Assembly: GCF_030272615.1 (NCBI RefSeq)
Contig: NC_081409.1
Span: forward strand, 246,699,502-246,763,501
Direction of reading: 5' to 3'
DNA length: 64,000 bases
DNA from: Cryptomeria japonica
Lineage: Eukaryota; Streptophyta; Pinopsida; Cupressales; Cupressaceae
Shown here: positions 22,147-33,933 of the stretch, piece after piece
How the letters are laid out: each line of letters opens with the position of its first letter
Position numbering within the stretch: the stretch's first letter is position 1
Program-made: the position numbers and the translations under genes
Notes under the pieces: generated by a model
Told to the model about the DNA's origin: nothing
Database searches by the model: none
The model's input: the letters and a program-made list of their open reading frames with translations, nothing else

Positions 22147-24225
22147 CTCTCTTCTTCTCTTCTTCTTTTCTCTTATCTTCTTCTCTCTTCTTCTCTTCTT
22201 TTTTTCTCTTATCTTCTTCTTGCCTTGCTTTTTCCTTTTGTTCTTTCTCTGCTTTCTCTTTGACTTGTTTCTCTTTCTCATAATTTTCTTTGTCAGGAGT
22301 GACATCGTCATTATCTAATGCATCAACATCAATAGGGTCAATTTGTTTTGTCACTCTTTCACCTTGACTGTCAAATACCTCATCCGGTTTGCCTGAGGAT
22401 AGGTCAAGTTCTTGATCAGCCTTCCTAGTGGCTTCAGATACTTGGTGTATCTCAACAGCAAATTTAACATGTATGTGTGTATCCTTTTCTACTTTAGAAT
22501 TTTTACCTTCTAGTAACCTGAGTCACCTCCTTCTCATAAAGAAGATGCCTTTATTCTTATCCATAATTTCAAATAACTCAAAATTTGAAGCATCAAGAAA
22601 GTAGTGTAAAAATTTTCTCCTTGATCTCTTGTTCTCTTTTAATGGAAATGTGCCATTTATTATCCAAAGAATTATACAAAGAATTTGGAGTAACATATTT
22701 AATGACCTCCTGTTCTACCTCCTCTTTCTCACTATCATTAAAGTCATCAAAATGTTCCTTTAAGTAATCAAGCACTTTCCTCCTAATATTCTTTATTGTC
22801 CTCTAAAAATGTGTCATTGGTTTATAAGAGGTAATATCTATATTTATTGGTGCAGAAGTTGCTGGTACATTACCGGTAGACTTTGGCTTTTTGCTTGATT
22901 GCCTTGACTTCTTTGTTTCAACCTTCAGTTTAGTGTCCTCTGACTCCAGTGAGTGATTCCTGGTTTTTCGCTTCCTCTCGAATACTTTTGCTAGAATAAT
23001 CTCAGGTTTCTTTTTGGCTGGTGACTGCTTGGTCACTTTCAGACTAGCAGATGTAACTGGTGCAGATACTGATGGCACTGCTTTGCCCTTTTTCTGCTTC
23101 GGTTCCTCAATTGGTGTGACCCTCTCCAAATAGGTATCGGTTCTTTTCTTCTTTGCATCCAGTGGTGAGGCAAGTAGGGTAGAGGCATACCCGATCAATA
23201 TGTCATTCACCACTTCATACCCCATAGGGCCAAATATTTCCTTTCTAGGTTCCACAGCTTCCATTATGTAGTCATCAGTCCTTATTGTGAAGCAGATGTC
23301 ATATTCATACTCTTCACAATATCACCAGATATCCTCATTCTCTGGCTCATCTTTCGTTTGAATCCATCAAAATACTTACCTAGAACCTCAGGATATGCAG
23401 TTCTCATTGCTTGTAGACTCTTCTTAATCTGTCTGTAAATCGGTAGGTCAGTAGACCATTGAACATAACCTACTCTAGGGAAATAACCTTGAAAATAGAA
23501 GAATAGACCGACCAGAAGTTGGCCAAACTTGAACTTCAGTGATTTGTCCTGTTTCATGGATTTTAGATTTGCCAACAATTTCTTTTGTAAGTCGGTACAT
23601 AGGTCATATTTAGTACCTTCCTTGATCATCCTGTAAGTAGAATTCACTGCAGCAGCAAGGACAGAATTCATTCTGCTAACATAAAATACTTTGTAACCAA
23701 TCACCATGCAAGCGTATTTTACAGATCATCAAAAATGGTGTTGACGGTCATTGCCCGTTGGTCACTCACAGAACCGGTGAGCTGTGTCATTTTAGTTTTG
23801 GTGACCTATCGTAGAACTAGTACTTCTCAACCATTGCAGAATCCAGTGACAACATGAATCACTTCTGGTGTGATGTCATGGGTCCGCTTGAGATACATCT
23901 TATCACCATGCACTCTACTGAGGATAATGCGAATATGTTCTTCTGTAAATTCTTCCAGAAAGTATACTGCATTGTGTAGTTTCATCTTCTTGAGGATGTT
24001 ATACTCTGGTTTGATCTTCTTGTCATCTCCATAGAACAGACTTAGCTGGAAGTGAATCACTAGGGATCCTAGGTCTTCCAACTTACAGTCTATATACCTT
24101 GAAATATCTCCCTCGACAATAACTCTGGTAGGAATTTGAGATAGGGCATTGTATCTCATTTTCTTTTGAAGAAAGTCGGGTGTATCTTCAGCTACACTAG
24201 AACTAGAATGCGATGCAGAAGCCAT
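22147..24225 (-). pseudogene. Element D second gene, N-terminal part
   Basis: Minus strand, starting at ATG 24225 (MASASHSSSSVAED). The first 130 codons are open and end with ITPEVIHVVTGFCNG. The sequence then continues through frame changes near 23825-23710 and 23280 (MVIGYKVFYVSRMNSVLAAAV, QLLVGLFFYFQGYFPRVGYVQW) into a Lys/Ser-rich region with nuclear-localisation-like KKKRTD and KRKTRN stretches, and finally Glu/Lys/Arg repeats where E is inserted. With 8898-7712 it totals roughly 1,090 codons. I do not recognise the family. Other element-borne hypothetical proteins of plants may resemble it, but I cannot confirm this. It is not pol. Confidence 0.6.
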
Positions 24226-24658
24226 AACCAAATGATAAGAAAGAATTTTTGGAAAATACCTTCACAATCTGAAATTTAGGTTTTCCAATATCGCGCACAG
24301 TACACCACTTTGGTTGCTAGTTCACTGCTTAGTGTTCTTCACTGATTGCTTGAAGATGATTGTAAGATTTTGCACATGATTTCTCCAAATGCCAAACAAA
24401 TTTCTCTAGTTGCTCTGCTCTTGAAGATTCTTCTTTTGAAAACAAATAAGTGAAAATGACGACGAAAACCCTTTTAAACAAACTCTCACCGACCAAAATA
24501 AATGCATCACTGCTAGGGTACAAGCCCTAATTTTGCCTTTTACCGCTTCAAATCTTCTGCCGAATGACAAGTAACATATACCGGTAAAGGTCTTTACCGA
24601 TATAAACCAGGGGTTCGAAATATTTCACCGATATGTTCCCCCTAAGCTTTTATGAAGC
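24226..24658 (-). promoter_or_regulatory. Spacer with possible internal promoter in element D
   Basis: Between the gag stop and the second gene's ATG. On the minus strand a TATA-like TTTAAAAGGG lies near 24475-24465, about 240 bases upstream of the ATG, and accggtatat/atcggtaaag words precede it. This is suggestive, not shown. Confidence 0.35.
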
Positions 24659-26000
24659 TCAGTTTGCCGGTTCAGAGACTTCCACACTAGGTGCAGAAGC
24701 AGGTTCATCCTGTGACTCTTCTTCTGATTTCTTTTTCCAATTTTTATTCATTTCCACCTGAATGGTTTCAACATCAATCTTCCCTTCTGGAGTGATCGGT
24801 ATATCATCTGATAGGTTCTTTCTCATTCTGCAAGTTCTGGCAGTGTGTCCCAGTTTGTTGCAATGATAGCATACCATTCCAAGTGTTCTCCATGGTCCAT
24901 TATTCATACTTCCATTCTTCCTTCGGTATGTTGTAGCAGTGTGACCGCTACCACAACAAATCAAACAAGTTGCTTTCCAACTAGTTTTCACTTGATAACC
25001 GACTGGCCGATGGTTATAGGTATTGTACCAATTGGGATTCTGGTTCACAGGAACTTTCGGAATAACTCCTTGAGTCCTTGGAGGATATATTCTGGTTCAC
25101 AGGAACTTTCAGAATAACTCCTTGAGTCCTTGGAGGATATCTCCAAGTGTTGTGCAAAACTGACCTGCATTCAAATGCTTTATGCCCAAACTTGTTGCAT
25201 GCATAACAGTTTCCATTGAATCTATTGGTTCTAGGCATATTGTTTTGAAAATAAGGAAAATTGTTGTAGGCCTTACTTCTACACACATTGGCAGTATGTC
25301 CTTCTTTGAGACAATTAAAGCAAATAGGTTTAAATTTTTGCTTACCTTTATCCTTGGATGTTGGTTGCTTGTTTGATGCTTCAACTTTTGTTTCAGAGGT
25401 CTCACCTTCCTCATATCTAGAGAAACCAAGTCCAGTGGTATTCTTTACTGGCTTTGCCGATTCCAACTTTTGCTCTAGCTTAGCAGTACTCTAATTGAAT
25501 TTGGCAAGTATTTCCTTTGAATCAGTAAGTTTCTTGGAAATAGCAGCATTGGATTCCATCAAGGTTGCATTCTCAAAAATAGCCATGTTTAGTTCACCTT
25601 GCATTTCTTCTTTTTCCACTTTACTCTCTTAGAGATGAGCGGTAAGGATACTGATTTCTTGTTTCAGCTTGGAGATCTCATGATCTTTGTCTTTTACTAG
25701 ATCTCCAGCTTTCCTTCTGTTCTCGAGCTCTTGACACATTCTGATAGTCAATCCTTCCAACTCCCTTCTTAGATTGACTTTAGATTCATTCAATTTTTCA
25801 ACTTCTTCAACTAGGGCATCCATGTCAGCTTCATCAGAAAAGCTATTTTCAGTGAGTTCCATCAGTTTCTCAACATGCTCTCTTCTTTTGGCCAAAGAGG
25901 CTTTATACTTGACTTTGAGTTCATCATAGGCTCTCTCAGTTTGAGTGAGACAGTGAGTAAGTTCCCTCACACTGTATTCCCCCCTATCTCCTTCCAAGTG
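24659..26000 (-). pseudogene. Element D gag remnant: coiled coil and four zinc knuckles
   Basis: Minus strand, beginning about 20 bases after the primer site, with no ATG at the open start (TTG). It codes a coiled coil (MDALVEEVEKLNESKVNLRR region), then CFNCLKEGHTANVC, CYACNKFGHKAFEC, a third knuckle with its last Cys changed to Tyr (CLICCGSGHTATTY) and CYHCNKLGHTARTC. The capsid domain that normally precedes these is absent. Stops near 25629 and 25490, and a 52-bp duplication at 25039-25142 shifts the frame. As in copia gag, a coiled coil precedes the nucleocapsid. Confidence 0.75.
25039..25142 (-). repeat. 52-bp tandem duplication in D gag
   Basis: Units 25039-25090 and 25091-25142 differ at about two positions. 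As 52 is not a multiple of three, the duplication changes the reading frame between the second and third knuckles. Confidence 0.9.
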
Positions 26001-26020
26001 GTTAGACTTATAGAAAGGTT

Positions 26021-26033
26021 GGCTCTGATACCA
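26021..26033 (-). promoter_or_regulatory. Primer-binding site of element D (Met-tRNA type)
   Basis: Minus strand TGGTATCAGAGCC, two bases after the 5' LTR. TGGTATCAGAGC is the standard plant complement to the 3' end of initiator Met-tRNA. Confidence 0.9.
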
Positions 26034-26035
26034 AT

Positions 26036-27171
26036 TGATGAATACTAAGAGGGGGGGTGAATTAGTATACCAAAAATTATTATAATCAATCTTTTAAACA
26101 GTTTAGCAGATAACCAGTGCAACAGATTCACTAATAAACCAATTAAGATAAGTGCAAACCAAATAGCAAACAAAACATTCACCCACAAAATCACAATCAC
26201 CATAACACAAGATATTTGACGTGGAAACCCAAATGGGAAAAACCACGGTGAGTAGAAACTCACAAGTAACTATCTATAGAATAGTAACTAGACCGGTTAA
26301 GGTCATACAATGTTCTTCACCAGAACATTTCATGCTATGAATCTAGATCTCTGTTAGGAGATAAGTCCTATTAAAGACTACCTTGTTAAAGGATTTTAGA
26401 TCCATAGTTGTGAACCGCCTTGTTAGAGGATTTACAAAGGCTTTGCTGGGCCTACCCGGTTAAGGGTTTTAGACTTGTCGAAGATATTAGTAATCAACAA
26501 GTGAATGATCTAGATGCTATCACAGTATGCTTAATTAGATCCTTGACAGCTCCTTGTTAATGCATTTCAACATTACTTCATTCTTCAATATCTCCACACT
26601 CTATCTCTTCACACAGACCTAATCTTCTCTTCAATGATTGCACATAACCTTTTCTATACTATATCTCATACATGCAAACCCTAGACATGATGTCCTTATA
26701 AAGGAATCTGATTTCATGTCGGTCCAATAGAATTAGACTACAAGTTCCTAGGTACAGTGCATCTAGACACGTTTATTAACACAACACAAACACACCGCCA
26801 AAGTGTCGGTGGATGATAACTCATCATACATTACAGTAATATTGGTTGGTAACTCATCACATATATATACGAGTTAATACAATACACTGATTACTGGTTG
26901 TCAAAAATGAAAACTGGAAGATCGTAGTGTTCCGATCAAAAGTTAACTACCGCTTGCGTCCTTCGTACCACTTGAGATCCTCGAACCACTTGGGGTCTTC
27001 ATACCACTTGGGATCTTCAGTTAATCTGTGACCAATAAACCATCTTCTACAAAATACTGATAGTCTAAAGATGATTCATTCAATAATACACAATACCGGT
27101 TGAGCATAACTCATACATCAAGAAAGTGTGTGTCCATCAATTACAATCAAAACATCATCAAAATGCCAACA
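26036..27171 (-). mobile_element. 5' LTR of element D (1,136 bp)
   Basis: Minus strand from TGTTGGCATT to ...TATTCATCA. Matches 6300-7451. TATA box (CTTTATAAGG) near 26695-26704. The four 18-bp repeats at 26949-27020 have lost CpG sites (ccactt for ccgctt) relative to the other LTR. Confidence 0.9.
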
Positions 27172-29343
27172 TGAAATCTATGCAAACATGGACAATCCTA
27201 TCAAGTTTTGAAACTAGTACGAAGCTTGAAATCCAATTGGCATAATCAACGGGTCTTATAAATCCAACATCTAGCAATTTTTGTAGTTCTACCTTTACCA
27301 ATAGTTCCACATGATGATGCATTTTTCTCAATTTTTGTTTGACAGGTTTTTCCCCTAGTGGCAAAGACAAGTGACGCATTCTAAGTCAGGATCTAGTCCT
27401 GACATGTCTGCATAAGACAATGCAAAATTAACCTGTCTTTCCTTGTAAAATTGGATATTCTTTATTCTCTCTTCAGGTGTCAATGATTATGCTAGATGCA
27501 TAATCTTTGGTTGCTCTTTTATTCCCAAGTTTGCTGGTACTATTTTTTCCACTAACATAGATGACTTCTCATGATACGATTCTAGAGGAAGTGTGTCAAG
27601 CCTTCCATCCTCAGGCGCCTCATAGAGGTTTTCACCTTTGGATACGTCCTTTATTTTTACTTTTTTCAGGTATAATAGCGCCGCAAAATAGTTTTTGCTA
27701 GAAGACCTATTGATATTTTCCATAATTTTGTGACTAAAAGGATTGACACCTTCTCCAAAGTAAGCCACACTATTGATTTCTATGGTGAATCTAGCCCTAT
27801 GATCTCCAAGGGGTAAATCACTTCGTGCTCCAAGAAAGTTTATGATTGCCTCATTGTTTTAAAAAACATCTAACTAGGGTGATCCTTTTTGGTCCCAATC
27901 AATAAGTTGCGGGTGGACAAGGGGTAAAGGATCATGATTAGGCTCAAGGTTATGAATGGACTGAAGGGTACAAATAGAATCATAGTAGTATATATTCAAT
28001 GAAATCGTCTATCATCAATGGTACCTTCCTCATCAATCTATGTTGCATTAGAAGACTCCCCTACCTCACTCGAGTTACCCTTAGTACTCAAGGTCTTATC
28101 TTTCTGTGTATCATACCCTAGACCAGTAACCTTACATCCACCATCAGGTTTGATTGGTTCCAGTATGCCTTGTTTTGTAACCCAACAAGACTATGACCTT
28201 CAGAGCCATATATTTCCATTATCTTCAGTCCCTTTTCAATATTGCTCAACTAGTATTTTAACTTCAGGTTCTGCAATTTGTTATTTCTTTGTACCTTCAT
28301 CTTTGTATAACCATCTTAGGAGATCATGTTCTTCCATTTCATCATACAAAGCTCCCCATTTTTTGAAAATGGTAGGTTTGTAGACAATAGTATGGGTGTT
28401 AGATGTGGTTTCAGTCATTTGTGGTTTGTCATAAGTGTGAGGGGACAAAGGTAGCTTTCCAATGCGTAGAACACAACTCATAGAATATTCCCCTACTCCA
28501 TGGTCTTTTATTTTTATTTTTATTCTAGCTTCATTAGATTTGGATGTGGACGCTTTTAAGGATTTAGGATCAATGTATGCTTGGGAAGGAGGTGCTTCTC
28601 GATTGCTAAGAATAATGGATTATGTCTTAGAGCTTAGGTTATTGCAATACATAAAGGATTTGGATCTCTTGGTATAGTTATTCTGACACCATTGTGTGGA
28701 AATTTGATACATTGATGGTAAGTAGAAGATACAACTTGCATTGCATGGATCCAGGGCCTTCCAAGGAGAATGTTATAGGTCAAGGGGAGATCAAGGACTT
28801 GGAAAACTACATCCTATACCATAGGTCCCACTTTGATAGGTAATGTCACTGAGCCCTTAGATGAGTGTTCCTCTTCATCGTATGCCTTTAAGGTAATCTT
28901 TTTCTTTAGATCACCAATAGTTTTAGCAAATCCTAGTTTTGTGATAACTTTAAGGTACAAATATTTAGATATGCTCCTTCATCTATCAAAACTCACTTGA
29001 TTTTGACTCTATAGACAAGGACTTCAATGTGTAAGGGCACATTATGCAGTTGTTGCATGGACGAGTTGTCATTCTCGGTAAAAGTGAAGGTATGAGGGGA
29101 GGCGATATGTCCCACACTAGCTTTAAATTGATCTACATGTAGGTCGGTAGGCATTGTAGCAGTAGCGAGTGCTTTATCAAGGATAGCTTTATGTTCAGGG
29201 GATAGGTATAGCAGCTCAAGTATAGAAATTTGCACAGGTGTCATTCCTAAATTCTCTATAAGGTTTTATTATGGAGTCAATGCAATAGGTTTAGAATTAG
29301 GGCCTTTAAGGATAAATGTGCCTTTTGCAAGTGGTAACATTAC
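27172..29343 (-). pseudogene. Element C: protease to start of RT
   Basis: Minus strand. From right to left: end of gag (MTPVQISILELL near 29240), the protease region with active site changed to DEG (LIDEGAYLNIC, about 28990-28960), a linker, the pre-RT stretch (KPVKQKLRKMHHHVELLVKVELQKLLDVGFIRPVDY, given here only as positions 27370-27230) and CIDF, where element D interrupts at 27171. Many stops. The coding continues at 6294. Confidence 0.8.
29339..29343. repeat. Target-site duplication of the solo LTR, left (attac)
   Basis: Repeated at 30879-30883. Joining the flanks restores continuous gag similarity in element C on the minus strand (ending ...CNVTTCK). Confidence 0.85.
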
Positions 29344-30878
29344 TGTAGACACCTAAAAATGGTCAACGCTTGCGGAGTCATACTTTAACATTTGCGCATT
29401 GCCTCATTTTAGGGTTTTTGCGTCGCATTAACATTTCTCCTATGATTCGCACTTGGTTTTTATCATTTGTGAGCATCGAGTCGTTCTTCTACATTCTTCA
29501 TTCATCTCGCCTTCGAATTTGGTCTTGTCGACAACACTCTCCAGTCATGATTTTGGTCGATCTTATCCTATCGCATCAATGTGCGTGCTCATTTGTCATC
29601 ATTTTGGACATCGTCAATCCTAATTAGGGTTTTATCCTCTATCAACCTTGTCATCATGCGATCAATTTGTCATCAATTCTTATCTTTTTCAATCTTGTCG
29701 TTTTGCAATCGATTTGTCATCGATCGTTGTCATGTTCAATCTTGTCATTTTACGATCGATTCGTCATCGATCATGGTCATTTTCAATCTTGTCATCTTGC
29801 AATCTATTTTGTCATCGATCCTTGTCCTCTTGTCAATTTTGTCATTTTGCGATCGATTTGTCATCGATTGTTGTTTGTCTCAATTATGTCAATTTGGATC
29901 AATTAGTCATTGTTCCTCGTCAATTGGCGCATTTATCAATCAAATCATTTTATCACATTGGTCATTTTATCAATTCAAAATCATGATTGATATCAATTAT
30001 CGTCAATCAAGACCTAATTGTCATTCTCGCATTGCTAATTCATCTTCTAGGGTTTCATGATTTAATCATTTAACCTTGTGTGTCATTTCTTCCTCTAGAA
30101 TTAATAAATTATTTATTTATCCTAAGTCTTCTCATTGCAATTAAATGTTTATTTAATTGGCTAATTATTCCTCTTTTTGTGAATTAATTAATAAATGACA
30201 AATTATTAATTAATTTACCTAATTCTTAATTTCTTAATTCCTCTTTTTCTAATTTTCTAATTTTCTAATTCCTAATTTCAATTTCCTCCTATTTCTCTCC
30301 TAACTTCATGGGAATGACATAGAAATTTGTCATAATTTGTCATAATTGACAATCAATCAATTTTGACATAGAAATTTGTCATAAATTGTCATGAATTATC
30401 AATCAATCAAATTTTGCATAGAAAGTGCATAATTTGTCATAATTTGTCATAATTGACATTTTTGATTTGCAATTTCTATTTGATTTGAATCATGCTAATT
30501 TGATCCATCTATCCAATTTGTCTGTAAATTGGATGAATTTCTTCAATCTACCCCTAATCAGATTATCGAATTTCTAATCACTTTGTCAAATCACGCTTCG
30601 AGTACTCTTGTGCCAATGTCAATCTTGCTTTCACATTAGGTGTATGCACTTGAAGGTGAGATCCACAACAAAACTATTTGGAGAAGAAAGAAGAACAATG
30701 GAGCCGCATGAAGGAAGCATTTGGATTTACATCTGGTTTGCATAATCTTTTTGAATGTTTCAATTTTCATGTCTCTATTGAGTGTGTTTAAGATAGATCA
30801 TTACTTTTAAGCTTTCGTGATTGAGCTAATGATTAATGTCTATATTGTTTGTGATGATTTCCTATTTCCTATGCTACA
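29344..30878 (+). mobile_element. Solo LTR (1,535 bp)
   Basis: Begins TGTAGACACC, ends TACA, flanked by attac duplications, and contains no primer site, polypurine tract or coding motif. It is probably the product of recombination between the two LTRs of an inserted element. The start resembles the LTRs of A and B, suggesting the same broad family. It holds six ~47-bp repeats at 29645-29925 and two near-repeats with cataatttgtcat at 30330-30450. Confidence 0.8.
29645..29925 (+). repeat. Six ~47-bp repeats with CGATCGAT cores in the solo LTR
   Basis: Units follow tcttgtcattttgcgatc and gatttgtcatcgatcnttgtc. Several contain two ATCGAT palindromes around a ttgtc spacer. The last unit is decayed. 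Confidence 0.85.
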
Positions 30879-30883
30879 ATTAC

Positions 30884-31971
30884 AATTAGTTTCTTTGCCC
30901 TTTATAATGAAAGTGTTCACATGATTATCGGTCTCACTGATGTTGTTTATGGTATATCATATTTAGCACTGGTATAATTCATGCCATCACCAGATTTTGG
31001 GGACTTTCTGTTGTCCTTGTCATGCTTAGGGAAAGGATTCTTGAATATCTCATTATCGGAGTTATCGAAAGGAGTATGTCCATCAACTAAAGTCTTTCCC
31101 TCATCAAGAAGGTCTTGTATTACGTGTCAGAGTTTATTGCAATTGTTAGTCTTATATCCCTTCTGTCTATGGTAGTCGCAAAAGTGATCGTCATACCACC
31201 ATGGGGGTTTAACTTGAGGATTGTATTCCCTTATCTCTGGAAATGTTATAAGATTGTTTTCAAGGAGTTCTTTCAATTTTGACTCGAGCGGTTGTCCCAA
31301 TGGTGTAAAATTATGTTTAGGGAAGCTTCTTTGTTTCTCTTTTCCTTTGCCTGAGGATGAACCCTTAAGGTAGTAAACAAATGATGATGTTTTAATATTT
31401 TTTGCATCAACAACTCCATAATTAACTACATTTTTGTTTCAATCCCAAAAGGGTGTCTTATTGTTTGAATTTTTTTTGTTATCTTTATCATCACGTATCT
31501 TTATAATACCATCGCCAATAAGGATTTTTTCAATTCAACATCCCAAGTCTATTACTTCCTCAAAAGAGTCTAAAACACATAAGACGAAGTTCTCTTTCAA
31601 TTTCCTTGTTTAAGTTTGACAAAAGAGGTCAATAAGTTGCTTATCAGGAATGTCATAAGGTGTTCTTTTTCTTAAATGTCTCCATCTTTGCAGAAATGAT
31701 ACAAAAGGTTCTTGTTTTTGTTTTGTGTTGAAGAGGTCCATCATGGATACCTCATGTTTGCAGTTATAAGCATAATGTGAAATGAACTTATCAACCAATT
31801 CTTGGAAAGATTTGATTGTTGGAGGTAATCTGGAGAGCCATTCCATGCCACTTCCTCCAAGACTGCAAGAAAAGAGTCTCATAAGGTATGCTTCGTCTAT
31901 TATGAATTCCAAGGTAGTGGAGCAAAATTCTCTCAAGTGATCTCTAGGGTCCCCTTTTCCTCTATACTTAT
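30884..31971 (-). pseudogene. Element C gag, central part
   Basis: Minus strand. The gag core begins at 31971 (KYRGKGDPRDHLREF) and runs to LIDLFCQT near 31610. The knuckle region is CDYHRQKGYKTNNC (about 31180-31138), with Tyr replacing one His ligand. It continues to 30884, where the solo LTR interrupts. The gag N-terminus lies at 47942-48526 across element A. Stops are frequent. Confidence 0.85.
31967..31971. repeat. Target-site duplication of A, left (cttat)
   Basis: Repeated at 47937-47941 right after A. Joining the flanks restores C's gag (IPKLDK followed by YRGKGDP). Confidence 0.95.
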
Positions 31972-32742
31972 TGTAGACACCTAAAATTGTCATGTCTAAT
32001 TAAATAAATATTTTATTTATTTAATTACTTTAGCCTAATTCTTCTATTAATTAAATAAATCCTTATTTATTTAAATTAATTCATTTATCCTCTTCTAGCC
32101 TTATTTCTCATTTAAATAAATACATTTATTTATTTAAATTATCCTTTTCCTAAATTAAATAAATATCTTATTTATTTAATTGATCCCACTTCTATTTATT
32201 AAATAAATCTTTATTTATTTAATTAATTCATTAGCCTTTTCTACCCATGACACATGTCATTCATCTCTTAATTCGTACACTACCTACCCCTTTCATTATT
32301 TTATTATTTCTTTTACCTACCCTCTAATCATAGCCGACCTCCTTTTACACCTCTCAATCTTATCCCTCCATTTCATATAGTGTCTTCTATATAAGGAGAT
32401 GCTTCCTTCATTATCAAACCCTGGCTAATCACTTGATCAATTTGACTACTTGGCATATGCGATCCCACTTGCAACCACATTTCGTTCTTTGTTGAGCTCT
32501 TGTGCACATAAAATCTGAGAGCAAATATATCAAGCAAGATCAATGGAGATAGGAAAAATGGAGATCCAAACCCTATTGGACATGTGATGGTATAATCTTT
32601 GTGATTTCATTTGATTTGCATTGTCTTAGGTAATCTTCATATGTTATGGTGGATCTTTGTTGTTGTTAGGCTAGAGTTTTGTGGTTGAATTCATTTAGCC
32701 TTTCAATATCATTATTATTGTTATCCATTTTCACCATATACA
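31972..32742 (+). mobile_element. 5' LTR of element A (771 bp)
   Basis: TGTAGACACC...ATATACA. U3 (31990-32230) contains five AT-rich inverted repeats of the type aattaaataaat...atttatttaatt. TATA box tctatataagg at 32386-32396. Confidence 0.95.
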
Positions 32743-32745
32743 TTT

Positions 32746-32763
32746 TGGCACGCCCGATGGGAC
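32746..32763 (+). promoter_or_regulatory. Primer-binding site of element A
   Basis: TGGCACGCCCGATGGGAC, four bases after the LTR. Element C has the related TGACACGCCCAGTGAGAT at the same place. The TGG start fits a tRNA CCA end; I did not assign the tRNA. Confidence 0.7.
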
Positions 32764-32893
32764 TCTTGTCCCTTTTGCATTTAACATCCTTGTTGCAAGT
32801 TTTGTGTTTTGAAGTTGCAGATCTGACATTTTTCAACAACATTTTGATATTTTCACATCTACATAATTTCGAATCGCGTTTTTGATTTTCTGC

Positions 32894-33106
32894 CGCGTCT
32901 GTGACATCTGGAATCACGTCTATGTTTTCGACAATATTTTATTTTGCAGATTCCAAAAAACGCGTCTTTGTTCCTCAGTCACGTATGTGGTGTTTTTAGA
33001 CGCGTCTGTGTCCAGAAGTCGCGTCTGGGTTCTAGAGCCACGTCTGTGTCTCATAGAAGCACGTCTGCATCAGGGAGTCACGTCTGTGTCGAAGGGAACC
33101 GCATCT
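32894..33106 (+). repeat. 20-bp-period motif array 1 in the A leader
   Basis: Ten copies of cRcgtctgtg-like sequence start at 32894, 32915, 32961, 32980, 33001, 33020, 33039, 33060, 33079 and 33100. Spacing is 19 or 21 bp, except one gap of 46. The sequence between motifs is not conserved. Confidence 0.9.
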
Positions 33107-33933
33107 GTGTGCATTGGTTTCATTTTTTTTTGAGTTTATTGATTTAGTTTTGGGTCTTGCATTTAAGGTTTCAGATCCGGTTTATTTTGAGCTAACATTT
33201 TCAGATCTAGCTAACGAAATTGGTGCAGCTTGTCTTGAAAGCAAAATCATTTTGTTGAAGGCCCCTATTTTCACAAAGTGTTTTGGATTTAAAATTTACC
33301 TAACTTGTGTGCTTGCAGGAAGGGGTGATTATTTCAAACAATCCAAACTACTAACAAATCTTTGTTGCAGGTCCTTGGCAAGGGTTTTTTGGATTTTTAT
33401 TTGTGTGCTTTGATTTCAATAGACTAGCAAACACTTCAATTGGTGCACTAAAATTGAATCATTGTCTTTTGTGTCTTGAGCAATAGGCTCTTTTTGTTTA
33501 ATCTTTAGAGGGCCTGTCTTCCCGTGTGGTCATTAGGACTACTTGTGAGAAGAGAACGACCCAAGTGGTAGCAAAAGAAAAGCCATCTTCTTCCAAACCA
33601 CTATAAATAACTGTATTCATGGTGAAAACTATGAATAACGTATGTTGATTAGTTCATGCCGACACTATGTCTCCCCATAAACCCGTTTGATCAAATTTAT
33701 TTGATCAGTTGTAGGGCGTAACCCCTACCAGCTGGGAGCCTTCTATATTTACAGAGCTGAAAGTGCCGCATGTATGGCCACACGAGCAGATGCCCTTACT
33801 AGCACCTTTTTGTTTTAGAAGCCCAAATCCTTCTAGTTGTTGGGGCAGGAGGTCGGACCTCTGGTAGCGGCCCACACACATATGGTTCTTAGTAGAGATA
33901 CAAAGTTCACCATGGGGAGTTTTCGTGGGGACT

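Larger units (their letters stand above)
6300..27171 (-). mobile_element. Element D: pol-less LTR retrotransposon with a second gene
   Basis: D is bounded by two related LTRs (6300-7451 and 26036-27171) and a 5-bp duplication tgaaa. Minus-strand order: 5' LTR, primer site TGGTATCAGAGCC, coiled-coil/zinc-knuckle gag remnant, a spacer with a TATA-like box, a long second gene, three purine tracts, 3' LTR. No protease, integrase, RT or RNase H is found, so D must have relied on another element's enzymes. The Met-tRNA primer site and TGTTGG start are typical of plant Ty1/copia-type LTRs, but without pol the superfamily is not certain. Element E sits inside the second gene, so D proper is about 7.6 kb. 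Confidence 0.85.

Noticed and set aside
29581-30060. Plus-strand open frames rich in Ser/Cys/Ile
   Set aside because: They follow the 47-bp repeats of the solo LTR and match no family.
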